This document shows, piece after piece, positions 23,166 to 34,652 of a stretch of 64,000 nucleotides of DNA (position 1 is the stretch's first letter; every line of letters starts with the position of its first letter). The DNA is from Notospermus geniculatus (lineage: Eukaryota; Nemertea; Pilidiophora; Heteronemertea; Lineidae), in assembly GCA_002633025.1 (NCBI GenBank), contig NMRB01000843.1, positions 35,312 through 99,311 of the forward strand, given 5' to 3'. The notes beneath the pieces were generated by a model. That model ran no database searches, was not told where the DNA came from, and worked only from the letters and a program-made list of their open reading frames with translations. Made by a program: the position numbers and the translations under genes.

Positions 23166-25196
23166 AGGCAGCTTGCTCTACAGGTATGTTGATTGGCTGA
23201 AACAGCACGCTGAGAAAGTCGAGATGCATTGTCACGACAGGTAGCGCTCGTACCTCGCACTGACCTGTCACCGCGCGCTCAAGGCATCATGGGATATTTT
23301 GGGACTACTTGTTGCATTTTCAGGATGGCGGTCGATTCCCCAGTTCAAGTTTATAAATTTCCTTTGCCTAGGATGTCTCCCATCATTTTGTGTGTGGGTA
23401 TCACATAATCCATGTTGTCATGATTATGACATACATAGGCCTATGAGATAATGCTGTACATGTCATGTTGGCCACTGACAGTGACAGCTATGTACTTTTG
23501 AATAGCTGCCGGGGTCATAACCCAAATATCATCCTTTTCTTCTCAACAATGTCATATCTATTACAATTTCTCATCAGAAATAAAATATCAGTCAGTTATT
23601 TGCAAAGTGTACAAGAAATAAGCCTCATATCGCTATTTTCCTAGGATTTACTTTCATGGCGCAGTAGATCACGTGATTACCCAGTTCCAGTTGTGATTCG
23701 GCTATAGCGTATTTAGAAACTAACCAATTTTGGCGTGATGCGCCGCGCGCGGACACAGGTTGGTGCGTGCATATCCAGCGCCACCTAGCACCGACCAGTG
23801 CGACACAATGAGTCGAGATGCACATGTCGCAATTTCATGCGAGAAGCAACTTGCGATGTTGCGACATGTGATTTGGCCTTTTGGGATCTTCCGTCGTATG
23901 GCCCCCGGAGTCGTCTTAAATGCGGTTTACTGATTGGCTGGCTAGTTTGACGCCAATTCTAAGTGTCACTAGTGACGCCTGTTGGTCATCTTCTGAAAAT
24001 GGCGTGAACGAAGCAGTTACGGAGCGTGGGTAACAGTAGGAGTGGTTCGAAACTGCAGTGGGAGTGTAAGTACAACCAAGCAAAACCGAGTACATGTAGG
24101 CCCTACTATCTTACACCAAATACATACGGAGGATAACCCTGTGGTTACGCCTTCCTGGAAGGATTCGATGATGCAATCCACGACATCGAAATAAAGAAAC
24201 TAAACCTGCAATGCTCTCTTCCTCGTGGTGTTAAAAATGCGTTGGCTACATGTAAGCGTAACTTGCCAATGTGTCAGCATTATGACTCCTCAGAGTAATA
24301 CCAGTCCTTGGAAAATTTTGCCAAGTGTTTAATGGTAGCACAAATCCAGTCCTTGAGGTGCTGTTCGGTATGTTTGTGATGTCAGTCCACTTCTTGTATA
24401 CCTACTTCCTTTCGTCTCGCAGATCAGAGAAAACTACAGTACATTGCCATGTACACATGTGTGCACAGAATGTAAGCCTAAACAATCTGGAAATTCTTGA
24501 GCAAGTCAACACCAGCAGTATCCGGCGAAAACGTGACATTATTTTACGAAATGAACTAGAATATCGAATTGGATTTTGTGAAGTGAGCAAAGAGCAAAAA
24601 AAACCAAAAATGGTTCTGGATTTAGGGGTCCAGGACAAATACTCAGGAAAATAATGTTTCCTTTGATAAATTCGATTCGTAAGCTTGAATGTTGAAGTGA
24701 GAATGTTGTCTGGCCTCGAGCAGAGAAAAAATACGACTTGGCCATGTACGCCGATTCGTCATCAAACTCCGCGCTTGAAATTTCATCACCATCATGGTTT
24801 CGTATCCCTCAAAGGAGTTTTCCGTGAGTTGTGTAATTAGATCTAAAATATGCCCACCAATATTATTAAGTATTATTTATCGCTGTATCCATCGTTTCGG
24901 GTCCATTCTATTCAACCATATTGGTCTTGCTACGCATCGTCAGGCCAACACTACAGCCTGCCTGGAGGGAATCAAACATCGGCAGCGGTCGATTCAGTGA
25001 GTGTGTGGTTTACGCAGGGCGACCAACGGCCGCCAGGTGGCGCCGTAATCGAAGTAGGCGAACCTACAGGTAGGCCTACAGCGTCGTGTCCTTCAAATGA
25101 ATGCAGAAGGACGTTCTCAGGCCTGAAAAGACTGCAAAAATCTGACGTTTATTGATATATGCATGTTGATATTTTATATGTGAAAAACAGGCACAC
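23166..25196. other. Spacer between GPCR copies 1 and 2
   Basis: Holds the 582-bp insertion at 23229-23810. The rest is shared with the spacers after copy 2. The last 60 bp before the next ATG (TGTGAAAAACAG then GCACAC) are nearly identical in copies 1-3 and contain a possible 3' splice site, so a 5' UTR intron is possible. Confidence 0.5.
23229..23810. repeat. 582-bp insertion flanked by a 12-bp direct repeat
   Basis: AGTCGAGATGCA occurs at 23217-23228 and again at 23811-23822. The equivalent position downstream of GPCR copy 2 (about 26308) has a single AGTCGAAAGGCA and no insert, so this is a real insertion after or during duplication. Ends ATTGTCACGACAGG and CCAGTGCGACACAAT are weakly inverted. 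No coding sequence; class uncertain. Confidence 0.65.
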
Positions 25197-26255
25197 ATGG
25201 AGTTCGAAACGTTCCGGAACGACGTAACAACGAAATGGAGGAATGAAACGGACACGACAATGGCGCCTCATTATTTGGTGGAGGTTTGCCAGCTCATTCT
25301 TCTGTACGGTTCACCATTTATTGTCTTTCCTGGTTTGGTCGGCAACACAGTTTCATTCTTGGTGATGACCATGAAACACAATCGCAGGAACTCGACGTGT
25401 TTTTATCTTGCATTTCTTGCAATCGTCGACAACCTGCTCCTTATTTCTTTTCAAGGCGTCGAATGGGTGTTCATAAAATTTCAACCTCAAATAAGTACTC
25501 TAGAATGCGGCTTCCGGATGACACTGCTGTACATCTTCACGCACATGGAAGCCTGGTTGATTGTTGCCATATCACATGACCGGTACATAGCAACGAAATA
25601 TCCAATGAAAGCTGGTACAATTCTGACAGTGTCGCGGTCACGACGTGTTTGCATTGTTCTGACGTTCTGTTTCATTCCTTTCGACGTCTGCTACATGTGG
25701 TTGAGCTCTGTCATCTACAATCCATTTGGAGACTACATGCAGTGCATGGCATTTCTACCAGATCACTTAATCCTGCTGCAGGTTATCACGGTTTTAGAAT
25801 TTTTGCTCTGTGCTTTGTTCCCATTCACCTCCATTTTCTCTTTGAATTACGGCATTATCAAAGCGGTCGTGTCGGCCAGTCACAGGCGTGAGGACATCGG
25901 CGCCCAAAAGAAAGATCCGAAATCAGAAATTCGTCTGACGCGAACGCTTATTGGAGTTTCTTTCTTCTTCATAACATGTTCTCTCCCACTTCACGTTGAT
26001 CTCCTGTTTAAAGTCTTTGTCGAGGTGACCTTTGACCCTGACGTCATCACAGATAAATCCCTCATACTTGTCACGGATGTTTATTGGTACAACGTCTCCC
26101 TTCTCCTAGATTTAGTTTTTGGAATGATATACCTATTGAACAATGCGTCAAATTTCGTCTTTTACTACGTCATGGGAGGACGTTTTAGGAAAGATGTGCT
26201 CAATCTCTTCATGTGCAAACACAATACATGTAGGTGCCAATCAAGGAGACCATAG
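25197..26255 (+). CDS. GPCR array copy 2, intact rhodopsin-like receptor
   Basis: A complete 352-residue single-exon receptor. Visible are N-glycosylation site RNET (15-18), TM1 about 37-58 with Gly-Asn at 49-50, TM2 with Asp78, TM3 Cys104 paired in the family with ECL2 Cys183, HDRY at 127-130, TM5 about 189-215 and TM6 about 250-275. The CWxP switch reads CSLP (261-264); in TM7, NFVFY (319-323) replaces NPxxY. The tail MCKHNTCRC offers Cys for palmitoylation. The NFxxY form and overall layout resemble invertebrate FMRFamide- or TRH-receptor-like peptide receptors; a chemosensory role as in expanded sea-urchin GPCR families is equally possible. The ligand cannot be inferred. ATG chosen because all copies begin Met-Glu after the same leader. 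Confidence 0.9.
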   Translation: MEFETFRNDVTTKWRNETDTTMAPHYLVEVCQLILLYGSPFIVFPGLVGNTVSFLVMTMKHNRRNSTCFYLAFLAIVDNLLLISFQGVEWVFIKFQPQISTLECGFRMTLLYIFTHMEAWLIVAISHDRYIATKYPMKAGTILTVSRSRRVCIVLTFCFIPFDVCYMWLSSVIYNPFGDYMQCMAFLPDHLILLQVITVLEFLLCALFPFTSIFSLNYGIIKAVVSASHRREDIGAQKKDPKSEIRLTRTLIGVSFFFITCSLPLHVDLLFKVFVEVTFDPDVITDKSLILVTDVYWYNVSLLLDLVFGMIYLLNNASNFVFYYVMGGRFRKDVLNLFMCKHNTCRCQSRRP

Positions 26256-27661
26256 AGGCAGCTTGTTATACATGTATGTTGACTGGCTGAAGAAGCACGC
26301 CGAGGGAGTCGAAAGGCACACGTCGCAATATCATACGAGATGTGACTTGCGATGTCGCGTCATGCGATTTGGCGTTTTAGGATCTTCCGTCGTTTGGCCC
26401 CAAAGTAGTCCTAAATGCGGATTACTGATTGGCTGGATAGTTTGACGCCAATAGATAGATAAGATTTATTTCCTCACTCACTTTGAGGACAGAAAATTAT
26501 AAAATGTTCTAATTGGTACTAGTGACGCCTATTGGTCATCTTCTGAAAGTCGCGTGGGTAAAATGGGGATTGGTTCGAAACTGCGGTGGGCGTTTAAGTA
26601 CAACCATGCAGAACCGAGTATTCTTACACCACACGCGCGGAGGATAACTCTGTGTTTTACGCCTTCCCGGAAAGATTCGATGATGCTATCCAGACATCAG
26701 ACGAAAGAAACTGAACCTGTAAAGCTTTATTCCTCGTGGTGTTAAGGGAACGAAATTTTTAAAAAAATGTCCCAAATCCCTCTAAACAGCACTGGCAGTG
26801 CACAGATACATGTACATCTGTGTCCCCCTAAAATTTACTTTCTTCACTTAAAATGCTAAAATGCGTTGGCTAATTTTTGCCCATGTGTACCAGTCAGAGT
26901 AACATCAGTCATTGGGGCGGTATTCCATATATCTATTCGTTGACTTTCCCATTCTTCTAACCTTTTTGTGAGATATTCAATGTCGCACAGAGGAATTATC
27001 ATAATTACAGTAGCACTGATATAACATCATTTGCAGCTCGTTGTGTTTTAGTTTCTCTGCTACAGGTATTCGCAGTATGTACACCCTATAACTAATAATC
27101 TATGGAGTGTAAATTGAATTGTTTGTTGTGATGCCAGCGCTAGAGTTAAATTAAGAACTATACTTGCACCGAGCAGGGGAAAATATGACTTGGCCATGTA
27201 CGCCTATCAGTCATCAAACTCCGTGATTGAAATTTCATCACCATCATGGTATCGTCTCCCTCAAAGGAGTTTTCCGAGAGTTGTATAATTAGATCTAAAA
27301 TATCCAGCTACTCTACCAATATTATTACGTATTATTTATCGTTGTGTCCATCGTTTCGGGTCCATCCATTCTATTCAACCATATTGGTCTTGCTACGCAT
27401 CGTCAGGCCAACACTACAGCCTGCCTGAAGGGAATCAAACATCGGCAGCGGCCGATTCAGTAAGTGTGTGGTTTACTCAGGGCGACCAACGGCGCCAGGT
27501 GGCGCCGTAATCGAAGTAGGGAGAACCTACAGGTAGGCCTACAGCCGGCGTGTCCTTCAAATGAATGCAGAAGGACGTTCTCAAGCCTGAAAAGACTCTC
27601 TGCAAAAATCCGACGTTTATTGATATATGCATGTTGATATTTATGTGAAAAACAGGCACAC
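26256..27661. other. Spacer between GPCR copies 2 and 3
   Basis: Homologous to the spacer after copy 1 but without the 582-bp insertion. A 60-bp extra segment at about 26452-26512 (GATAGATAAGATTTATTTCC, then AAAATTATAAAATG) is absent from the copy-1 spacer at 23953. Its short GATA repeat and A-rich content suggest a retrotransposon tail. The 5' leader of copy 3 starts at about 27180. Confidence 0.5.
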
Positions 27662-28732
27662 ATGGAGTTCGAAACGTTCCGGAACGACGTAACAACGAAA
27701 TGGAGGAATGAAACGGACACGACAATGGCGCCTCATTATTTGGTGGAGGTTTGCCAGCTCATTCTTCTGTACGGTTCACCTTTTATTGTCTTTCCTGGTT
27801 TGGTCGGCAACACAGTTTCATTCTTGGTGATGACCATGAAACACAATCGCAGGAACTCCACGTGTTTTTATCTTGCATTTCTTGCAATCGTCGACAACCT
27901 GGTCCTTATTTCTTTTCAAGGCGTCGAATGGGTGTTCATAAAATTTCAACCTCAAGTAAGTACTCTAGAATGCGCATTCCGGATGACCCTGCATTACATC
28001 TTTACGCACATGGAGTCCTGGTTAATTGTTGCCATATCACATGACCGGTACATAGCAACGAAATATCCAATGAAAGCTAGTACAGTTCTGACAGTGTCGC
28101 GGTCACGACGTGTTTGCATTGCTCTGACGTTCTGTTTCATTCCTTTCGACATCTGCTACATGTGGTTGAGCTCTGTCATCTACAATCCATTTGGAGACTA
28201 CATGCAGTGTATAGCATTTCTCCCAGATCACTTAGTCCTGCTGCAGGTTGTCACGGTTTTAGAATTTTTGCTCTGTGGCTTGTTCCCATTCACCGCTATT
28301 TTCTCTTTGAATTACGGCATTATCAAAGAGGTCGTGTCGGCCAGTCACAGGCGTGAGGATATCGGCGCCCAAAAGAAAGATCCGAAATCAGAAATTCGTC
28401 TGACGCGTACACTTCTTTGCATCTCATTTTTCTTCATAATATGTTCTCTCCCAATTCACATTGATCTCCTGTTCAAAGTCTTTGTCGAAGTGACCTTTGA
28501 CCCTGACGTCATGACAGATAAATCCTTCATCCTTGTCACGGATGTATATTGGTACAACGTCTCCGTTCTCCTAGACTTAGTTCTTGGAATGGTATACGTA
28601 TTGAACAGTGCGTCAAATTTCGTCTTTTACTGCGCCATGGGAGGACGTTTCAGGAGGGATGTGGTACATCTCTTGACGTGCAAATGCATTTCATGTAGGT
28701 GCCACTACAAACGTAATGCCAGCCATGATTGA
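27662..28732 (+). CDS. GPCR array copy 3, intact rhodopsin-like receptor
   Basis: A complete 356-residue copy. Its N-terminus and TM1-TM2 are the same as copies 1 and 2. It differs in ECL1/TM3 (CAFRMTLHYIFTHMESW), in TM5 and in a longer tail (CKCISCRCHYKRNASHD). DRY, ECL2 Cys, CSLP and NFxxY are all present. The 3' flank does not match copies 1-2, so this is the end of the first duplication block. Same membrane receptor role as its neighbours. Confidence 0.9.
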   Translation: MEFETFRNDVTTKWRNETDTTMAPHYLVEVCQLILLYGSPFIVFPGLVGNTVSFLVMTMKHNRRNSTCFYLAFLAIVDNLVLISFQGVEWVFIKFQPQVSTLECAFRMTLHYIFTHMESWLIVAISHDRYIATKYPMKASTVLTVSRSRRVCIALTFCFIPFDICYMWLSSVIYNPFGDYMQCIAFLPDHLVLLQVVTVLEFLLCGLFPFTAIFSLNYGIIKEVVSASHRREDIGAQKKDPKSEIRLTRTLLCISFFFIICSLPIHIDLLFKVFVEVTFDPDVMTDKSFILVTDVYWYNVSVLLDLVLGMVYVLNSASNFVFYCAMGGRFRRDVVHLLTCKCISCRCHYKRNASHD

Positions 28733-29715
28733 TGCTTGAGCCATGCACTTGTATCTTCCTCGTTCAGTATATTTTCTTAAATAACCATGCATAACTACGG
28801 GCCGTATTTTAGAAGCTTCCTGACGCTAAGGCTGCGTGCACACTGCGAGCAAACTGGCGAAGCGAAGCGGCGAGGCGAACACCGGCGAAGACAAGCGAAT
28901 TCTTGCCAACACAGCGCTTATCAGGGATTCCACGGACATCCTGTGGAAGTTCGCGCGACCAAATATAAAATTTAGAACTTGTCGCGGGATTGCCAGCGCT
29001 GACCCTTTTAGTTTGTACACGCCAGTCCGTGCAGGTTTCGCAACATTCGATCGCTGCGCGAAATTTGCTTTGCGCCAATTTACATAATACATGTACTTCC
29101 AGGTGTAAGTTTGTGCCTTGTGCGTCCAAAAAACAGCTTGCCTTTTCTATGGCGTTTGCTGGTGCGACCAGGGAAGTTTTTTAATCAAAATTTCTCTGGT
29201 GTGTGACCACTGCCATGCTGTTTGAGGGTCAACACCTGCAATCAACGCTAATAATACTATTATTCTTATCCAAACTGTGATGGGCTATTATCTTTGTTGT
29301 GTCCTAAGTCCCTGTCATGACCTTGTCCCCTGGGGCATAGACCCTGAGGATAAAGGAAGAGATTTCTTGGTTTTTTGCACGGTTGACTGACGAAATCGGA
29401 GAAAATAGCAGTGTTTTTGCACAAACTATGTTCCGAGTGCTCACTGATCGGAAGTTTGCGATTCAACAGGAAGTTTACAAAGATTCATCACGGACACCGA
29501 GACAATAAACGAAGATCTGCTTTCTCGTTGCCTGATCACGACAATTAAATCATCCAGAAGATCTTTTGATCCTACCCCAGGTAACCTAACCTGAGCTACA
29601 AGATGGAATGAAAATTTCCGGTCTCCGATACCTGGTTCATGGTGAAATTGATATATCAAAAGTTGAGATTTTGTCTGTTACACTTTTGTTTCTTGAATAA
29701 CTTGTCTCCGAGACC
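28733..29715. other. Intergenic, repeat-like
   Basis: At 28830-29200 the sequence is rich in GCGAAGCGGCGAGGCGAAC-type words and partly self-complementary with TTCGCGC / GCGCGAA words downstream, so a decayed inverted-repeat element is likely. Overlapping frames on both strands there (about 80-106 codons) mirror one another, which argues against real coding. No gene supported. Confidence 0.4.
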
Positions 29716-29721
29716 AGGTAG

Positions 29722-30235
29722 TATGGCATGATATTCGTTGCAATATTCAATACATGTACTACCAAATATTTTTGTTCCAAAAATATATTCATTCATGAAT
29801 GGTAAATATTCATTCATGAATGAAAAATATTCATTCATGAAAAAAATATTTGTTCATGAAAAAAATATTAATTCATGAAAAAAATATTTGTTCATGAAAA
29901 AATTATTTATTCATGAAAAAAATATTTGTTCATGAAAAAAATATTTATTCATGAAAAAAATATTTGTTCATGAAAAAATTATTTATTCATGAAAAATAAA
30001 TTCATGAATAAATATTTTTTCATGAACAAATATTTTTTTCATAAATGAATATTTTTCATTCATGAATGAATATTTACCATTCATGAATGAATATTTACCA
30101 TTCATGAATGAATATTTACCATTCATGAATGAATATTTACCATTCATGAACGAATATTTACCATTCATGAATGAATATATTTTTGGAACAAAAATATTTT
30201 GTAGTATTGAATATTGCAACGAATATCATGCCATA
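29722..30235. repeat. 514-bp palindromic element built from ATTCATGAA repeats, 6-bp TSD
   Basis: Begins TATGGCATGATATTCGTTGC and ends with the exact complement GCAACGAATATCATGCCATA. AGGTAG flanks it on both sides (29716-29721 and 30236-30241). Each arm is about 255 bp and carries a run of about 22-bp units made of ATTCATGAA plus AAAATATT (left) or its complement (right). The minus-strand frame of repeating SFMNGKY is a by-product. Structure fits a fold-back transposon. Confidence 0.85.
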
Positions 30236-30318
30236 AGGTAGAGCACTAGTAACAAGTTCCTTCCCTGTGTTTATGGCCAATATATTGTTTGAGAGGATGT
30301 GTTTGGTAGAGTTCTACC

Positions 30319-30901
30319 CACAGGAGGTTGGCTCAACCGAGGATGGCCCCTACGGTATATAAATAGGACAAGGACATCACGTTTTTTTCGACTTCTCACT
30401 TCAAGCCCAGATTTTCACAAAAAAATATCAATATTTTCACAAAAACCTACCTTCACCGTAGTCTCCACATTGTATACTGTACATATCCACAGAAAATAAT
30501 CCCAAAAAGTTCCTTTGGATAATTAAAACAGGCCGTTAATTAACATCACGTCGGTTTGGGACACTGGTTGGCAATCGCCATATTGAAATTCCAAAGGCGA
30601 TATGCAAGACGGATTCTGATTGGCTTTGGAATTTCAACATGGCGATTGCCAACCAGTGTCACAAACCGACGTGATGTTAATTAACGGCCTGTTTTAATTA
30701 TTCAAAGGAACTTTTTGGGATTATTTACTGTGGATATGTACAGTATACAATGTGGAGACTACGGTGAAGGTAGGTTTTTGTGAAAATATTGATATTTTTT
30801 TGTGAAAATCTGGGCTTGAAGTGAGAGGTCGAAAAAAACGTGATGTCCTTGTCCTATTTATATACCGTAGGGGCCATCCTCGGTTGAGCGAACCTCCTGT
30901 G
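30319..30901. repeat. 583-bp palindromic hAT-like element, 8-bp TSD
   Basis: Starts CACAGGAGGTTGGCTCAACC and ends GAGCGAACCTCCTGTG. Target duplication GTTCTACC is exact at 30311-30318 and 30902-30909, the length typical of hAT elements. Arms of about 280 bp are almost perfectly inverted around a short centre near 30600. Each arm carries GGTATATAAATAGG, a TATA-box-like word pointing inward. The 66-codon frames on opposite strands are mirror images of each other and not genes. Confidence 0.85.
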
Positions 30902-31769
30902 GTTCTACCATGCTTGGTCAATGAATGGCCACGACGTCATGGGGAGAACCAGTAGCCCCCCCCCCCATCTTTGTTGGAATATGAGGGGGGAGGCGAATGA
31001 GCCGCTGGTAGCCATTGGGTTGTTTCCTGTCAGTTGTCTGGTTACCCGATACACACTACAACAGCCTGAAAAACCTAAACTGTGCCGACATTTTTGAAAC
31101 AACACAGGTATGATGGTAAACGGCTTCTTCGGTTGCAACAGGTAGGTCGGAGAAGTTATGGGCCATCAAGAAAAACATAACACAATTATTCGTGATCTGA
31201 GATAACATTATTCTTTTTCGTCCATCATTTATTATCCAAAGGCATGCCACTTGCACGAATGACTTGCAAAGTGGAATTGGTCCAGGAACGTGTTTGATGG
31301 TGTAGGCTTTCAGGTGAAAGATGCTTTGCGAAGCATTGAAATAACACGCATAAGCTTCAGAAATATCTTTCGTTAGAAAGTTTTATCACCGTTCAACTGA
31401 CATATTTCACCACTTCTTCGCATTTTAGTTTTTTAACGCCGACGAACGCCAGGCATGTGTTTTTTTTAGTAAAACTGAGTTTCTGCAACGGTTCGTTTAG
31501 GCCTGCGACGACGTTGGCGGCGATTCGCCAATGGGACCCCAGCCCACTGCCCCAATAGGTGTCACTAGTGGTTATTGAAATGAACGTAACATCCGTGTCC
31601 TGATCCACATGTCCCAAACAAAAGGCGTCCATTGTGTAGGACCTGGTTGTGGTGTGCTGCCCTCTGTCATAGCTATGATCCCGTTTCCATGAGTATAGGC
31701 TTCAAAAATTGCAGAATCCCGCTGAACATTGCCGTAGAGGCCTAACCGGGCGGTTGCGAAAACTTAGTA

Positions 31770-31914
31770 GGGAGGTTAAGAAACCAAACGATAAACGCAA
31801 GCGTTAACGACATTATTTTTGTGCTGAAAATGCAATATAAAATCTGGTGAATGTGTAGTAAGAAAAATAACGTCGTCGTAAAGTTTACGTTTATCATTTG
31901 ATTTCTAAACCTCC
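31770..31914. repeat. GGGAGGTT MITE, copy 1
   Basis: Terminal inverted repeats GGGAGGTTAAGAAACCAAAC / GTTTGATTTCTAAACCTCC-like. The interior ATGCAATATAAAATCTG is shared with copy 2 at 33664-33815. It lies next to a degenerate half of the 16556-16661 family. Confidence 0.75.
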
Positions 31915-33044
31915 ATACTATTGTTTGCCAAAACGTCTTCTGCTTCTCCAGATCTTCATTTTCTTTCCCAGAGAGGAAACTTTGAAACTACCTCCACTAT
32001 GAGGCGCTCTGAGCGACTGTACATTGTTTGGGCGTTTCGGCAGTGCATCAACGACGTTTTTACATTGCTTGCTTTTAGTACAACCACTCGCGGCGCCGCC
32101 CAGCGAGATAAAAAGTCAAGCTGGGTGCTGTCCTATCCCCTGCTGCTACCTCTTCACCACCACAGCATAATGGTATTTAAGCCGATGCTAATGTTGAAAG
32201 AAATATTACAGAGGAAATTTATTGTTTCAGTGCACGCACCGTAGCTGCTGGCGTGATTAATGAAGCTAGCAACCTCTTGTTTTGCAGGTATTTCTGGACC
32301 CTCTAGGTGTATGAAATAAGTGGTAAGCTAGGAATGCAATTACTAGTCCAAAGAATCTCGGTTGTAGAACATCAGCGCATTGATCGTAACGAAGGGTTCA
32401 CCATGTTGTTAGTATAGGCCTAGATCCTTACACAGCACGGACCTCTGCCTGGGCTCATCGTTCTGTGACACCTCTCCTTGATTATGCCCTTTTGAACTGT
32501 CCTAACAACATGGCCAAGCGACCCACAGGATAACTACCCTGTCTCTGGGTATTTGGAAATTTATACGAGCAAATATCATCTTATCTCGTTGTCTGCTACT
32601 TTTGAAGCAGTCATCACATTGGAAGTTTGTTTAAGAGTTCACTTACCGGGCGTCAGTATACATTGTACATGTAGGAAGACGATTCTCTTGATAGCGAAGT
32701 TGGATCTGCAATCAAAAAGATTTGTTGAAACATCGAAATTCATCATTTAAAGGACGAGGAGGAGTACACCGACGAACTACACCCATTCACCATCATCATC
32801 TGACAGGATTATTAAACATAAAATGGAAACGAAAATGAAGAAGGATTCTGAACGTTTCTTTAAAGGTACAGTTCTCGTTTTATCACGTACATGTACCGAT
32901 CTTCAACATTCGACTTCGCCGATTTCAACTGCCCGGGCAGCGAATTTTTTTCCCAACCGGTATAGATTCCTTACCAGTATATCCATTACGAAATGAAATT
33001 AACGAAGTGAATGGTGGGTTAATGGTTGGGTAAGTGTAAGGGTG

Positions 33045-33070
33045 AGGGTTAGGGTTAGGGTTAGGGTTAG
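33045..33070 (+). repeat. Interstitial TTAGGG tract
   Basis: Four uninterrupted AGGGTT units followed by TAG, and degenerate GGATTAGGATTAAG units downstream to about 33125. Matches the TTAGGG telomere repeat used by many metazoans, deuterostomes included. Too short to be a telomere; probably a repair scar or chance expansion. Confidence 0.7.
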
Positions 33071-33663
33071 TGTTTGGAGTAGTACATGTATTAGAGGATT
33101 AGGATTAAGATTAGGATTAGGACTAGCTTTTGGTACAATGTATATAGGTTAGGATACACTATTTAGATACACAAGATACACTATTTACTCTTTCGGCTGA
33201 CCAAAAAAGCAAAGACAACTACAAGTTTTCGTCCATAGAACTTGTTTTTTTAGTAGTCTATGCGAAGCTTCTCATCTTGTTCGGTAAAAATACGCGACTT
33301 CACGACATTCGTTAGATAAATATTGACACTAACATACATGTACCACTTGAATTATTTCTTCCTTGAATTCAAAATATATTCCGGATGTCCATTAGTAGAC
33401 AGTACGGTAGTGCAAAGGATTCGAATTTTTGTCGACGTTCAAATATTTTTTTTTCTTTTGAATTGCGGCTCACCACCATTACACGTATATAGACCTAATT
33501 CTTCGAAACCCTTTAAATTGATGATTAGGTCCGAAACCCTTTAAATTGATGATTAGGTCCGTTATTGCCTTGTCACTGGAACCATTCTTGTGTCAATCAT
33601 GAGGTTATTTCCTTTTTGACTTTTATTACACTATAGGCCTGCCTATCGTTGCCTTTTTTACAA

Positions 33664-33815
33664 GGGAGGTTTAGAAATCAAACGATATACGTTAACATCA
33701 ACGACAACGTTATTTTTGTACCGAAAATGCAATATAAAATCTGCATGTGAATGTGCAGTATGAAAAATAACGTTGTCGTAAAGTTTACTTTTATCGTTTG
33801 ATTTCTAAACCTCCC
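33664..33815. repeat. GGGAGGTT MITE, copy 2
   Basis: Ends GGGAGGTTTAGAAATCAAAC / GTTTGATTTCTAAACCTCCC are perfectly inverted. TACAA flanks both sides as a probable target duplication. About 85% identical to copy 1 at 31770-31914. Confidence 0.8.
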
Positions 33816-34652
33816 TACAATGCAACGGCATGCTCCCCGACATTGCACCACGTTACTCTTCTTCAATACATCGGAGATGCCTATAGAGTTCTTCATGAAA
33901 TTAGACAGCTCTAAAAGTCAGGTTTCAGTGCATTCCCATCATATGTACGTGTATATGCACGGTGTTGTATCTAAGCTACCTGTATAGGCCTGTACATCTG
34001 GAACTTCTTAATCAAGCCGACACCAATGTAATTCATCCAAAGAGCGTACACATGTACATGTACACGTACACGTACATGTACATGTACATTTCAGTATGGA
34101 ATTCTTCAGAACCAGAACGGCCATGTTTTCCTTTATGCACATTTCGAGTCAGATTTTTTGATGTAGTAACGACCAACCGACGAAAACCTGAAACACCGTA
34201 ATCAACTACAGAAAAAAAGGATTCGGTCTATGTACTACATGTAAATTGATATCAGTATTCTTGTGTATGAAATACTTAGACTCGAGTTCGGCAAAAAAAA
34301 GCTGAATTGCCGATGGACATGTATTTAGTAACCGTACACCTTGCCCATCATTAAACATCGAATCCCCTAAGGGTGGTCATTTTCGTCTACTGTTGGGAAG
34401 CATTGCGCCCATCATTGAGAGTTTGTTGCATTTCTGGGGATGAGACCATTCGTCGAATTGCAGATACAACGGTTGTTGACGATGCCTTCCCTTCCTGAGT
34501 GGGGAATTCTACATGGACGAACTGCAGCTACAGGTGTCCTTCAAATGTATTCATAAGGACATTATTGCCCTGAAAAGGGTCAACGAAGACGGGCGTTTTG
34601 TTGCTGTATGTGTGCACTTGCAGACAACAGCAAGCCACGCATGTAGTTCGAA

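Larger units (their letters stand above)
30910..34652. other. Gene-free stretch with MITEs and a TTAGGG tract
   Basis: Contains the MITE pair at 31770-31914 and 33664-33815, a dispersed repeat at about 31532-31632 that matches 53473-53575 (shared core AATAGGTGTCACTAGTGGTT), and an interstitial TTAGGG tract. Alternating TACATGTA-type sequence lies at 34050-34090. No coding exon is supported. Confidence 0.5.

Noticed and set aside
29983-30219. Repeat protein SFMNGKY on the minus strand
   Set aside because: It is a translation of the ATTCATGAA palindromic element and has no gene structure.
30299-30921. Two near-identical 66-residue proteins on opposite strands
   Set aside because: They are mirror images arising from the two arms of the 583-bp palindrome.
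33045-33125. Telomere end
   Set aside because: Only about four TTAGGG units, then degenerate repeats and ordinary sequence on both sides.
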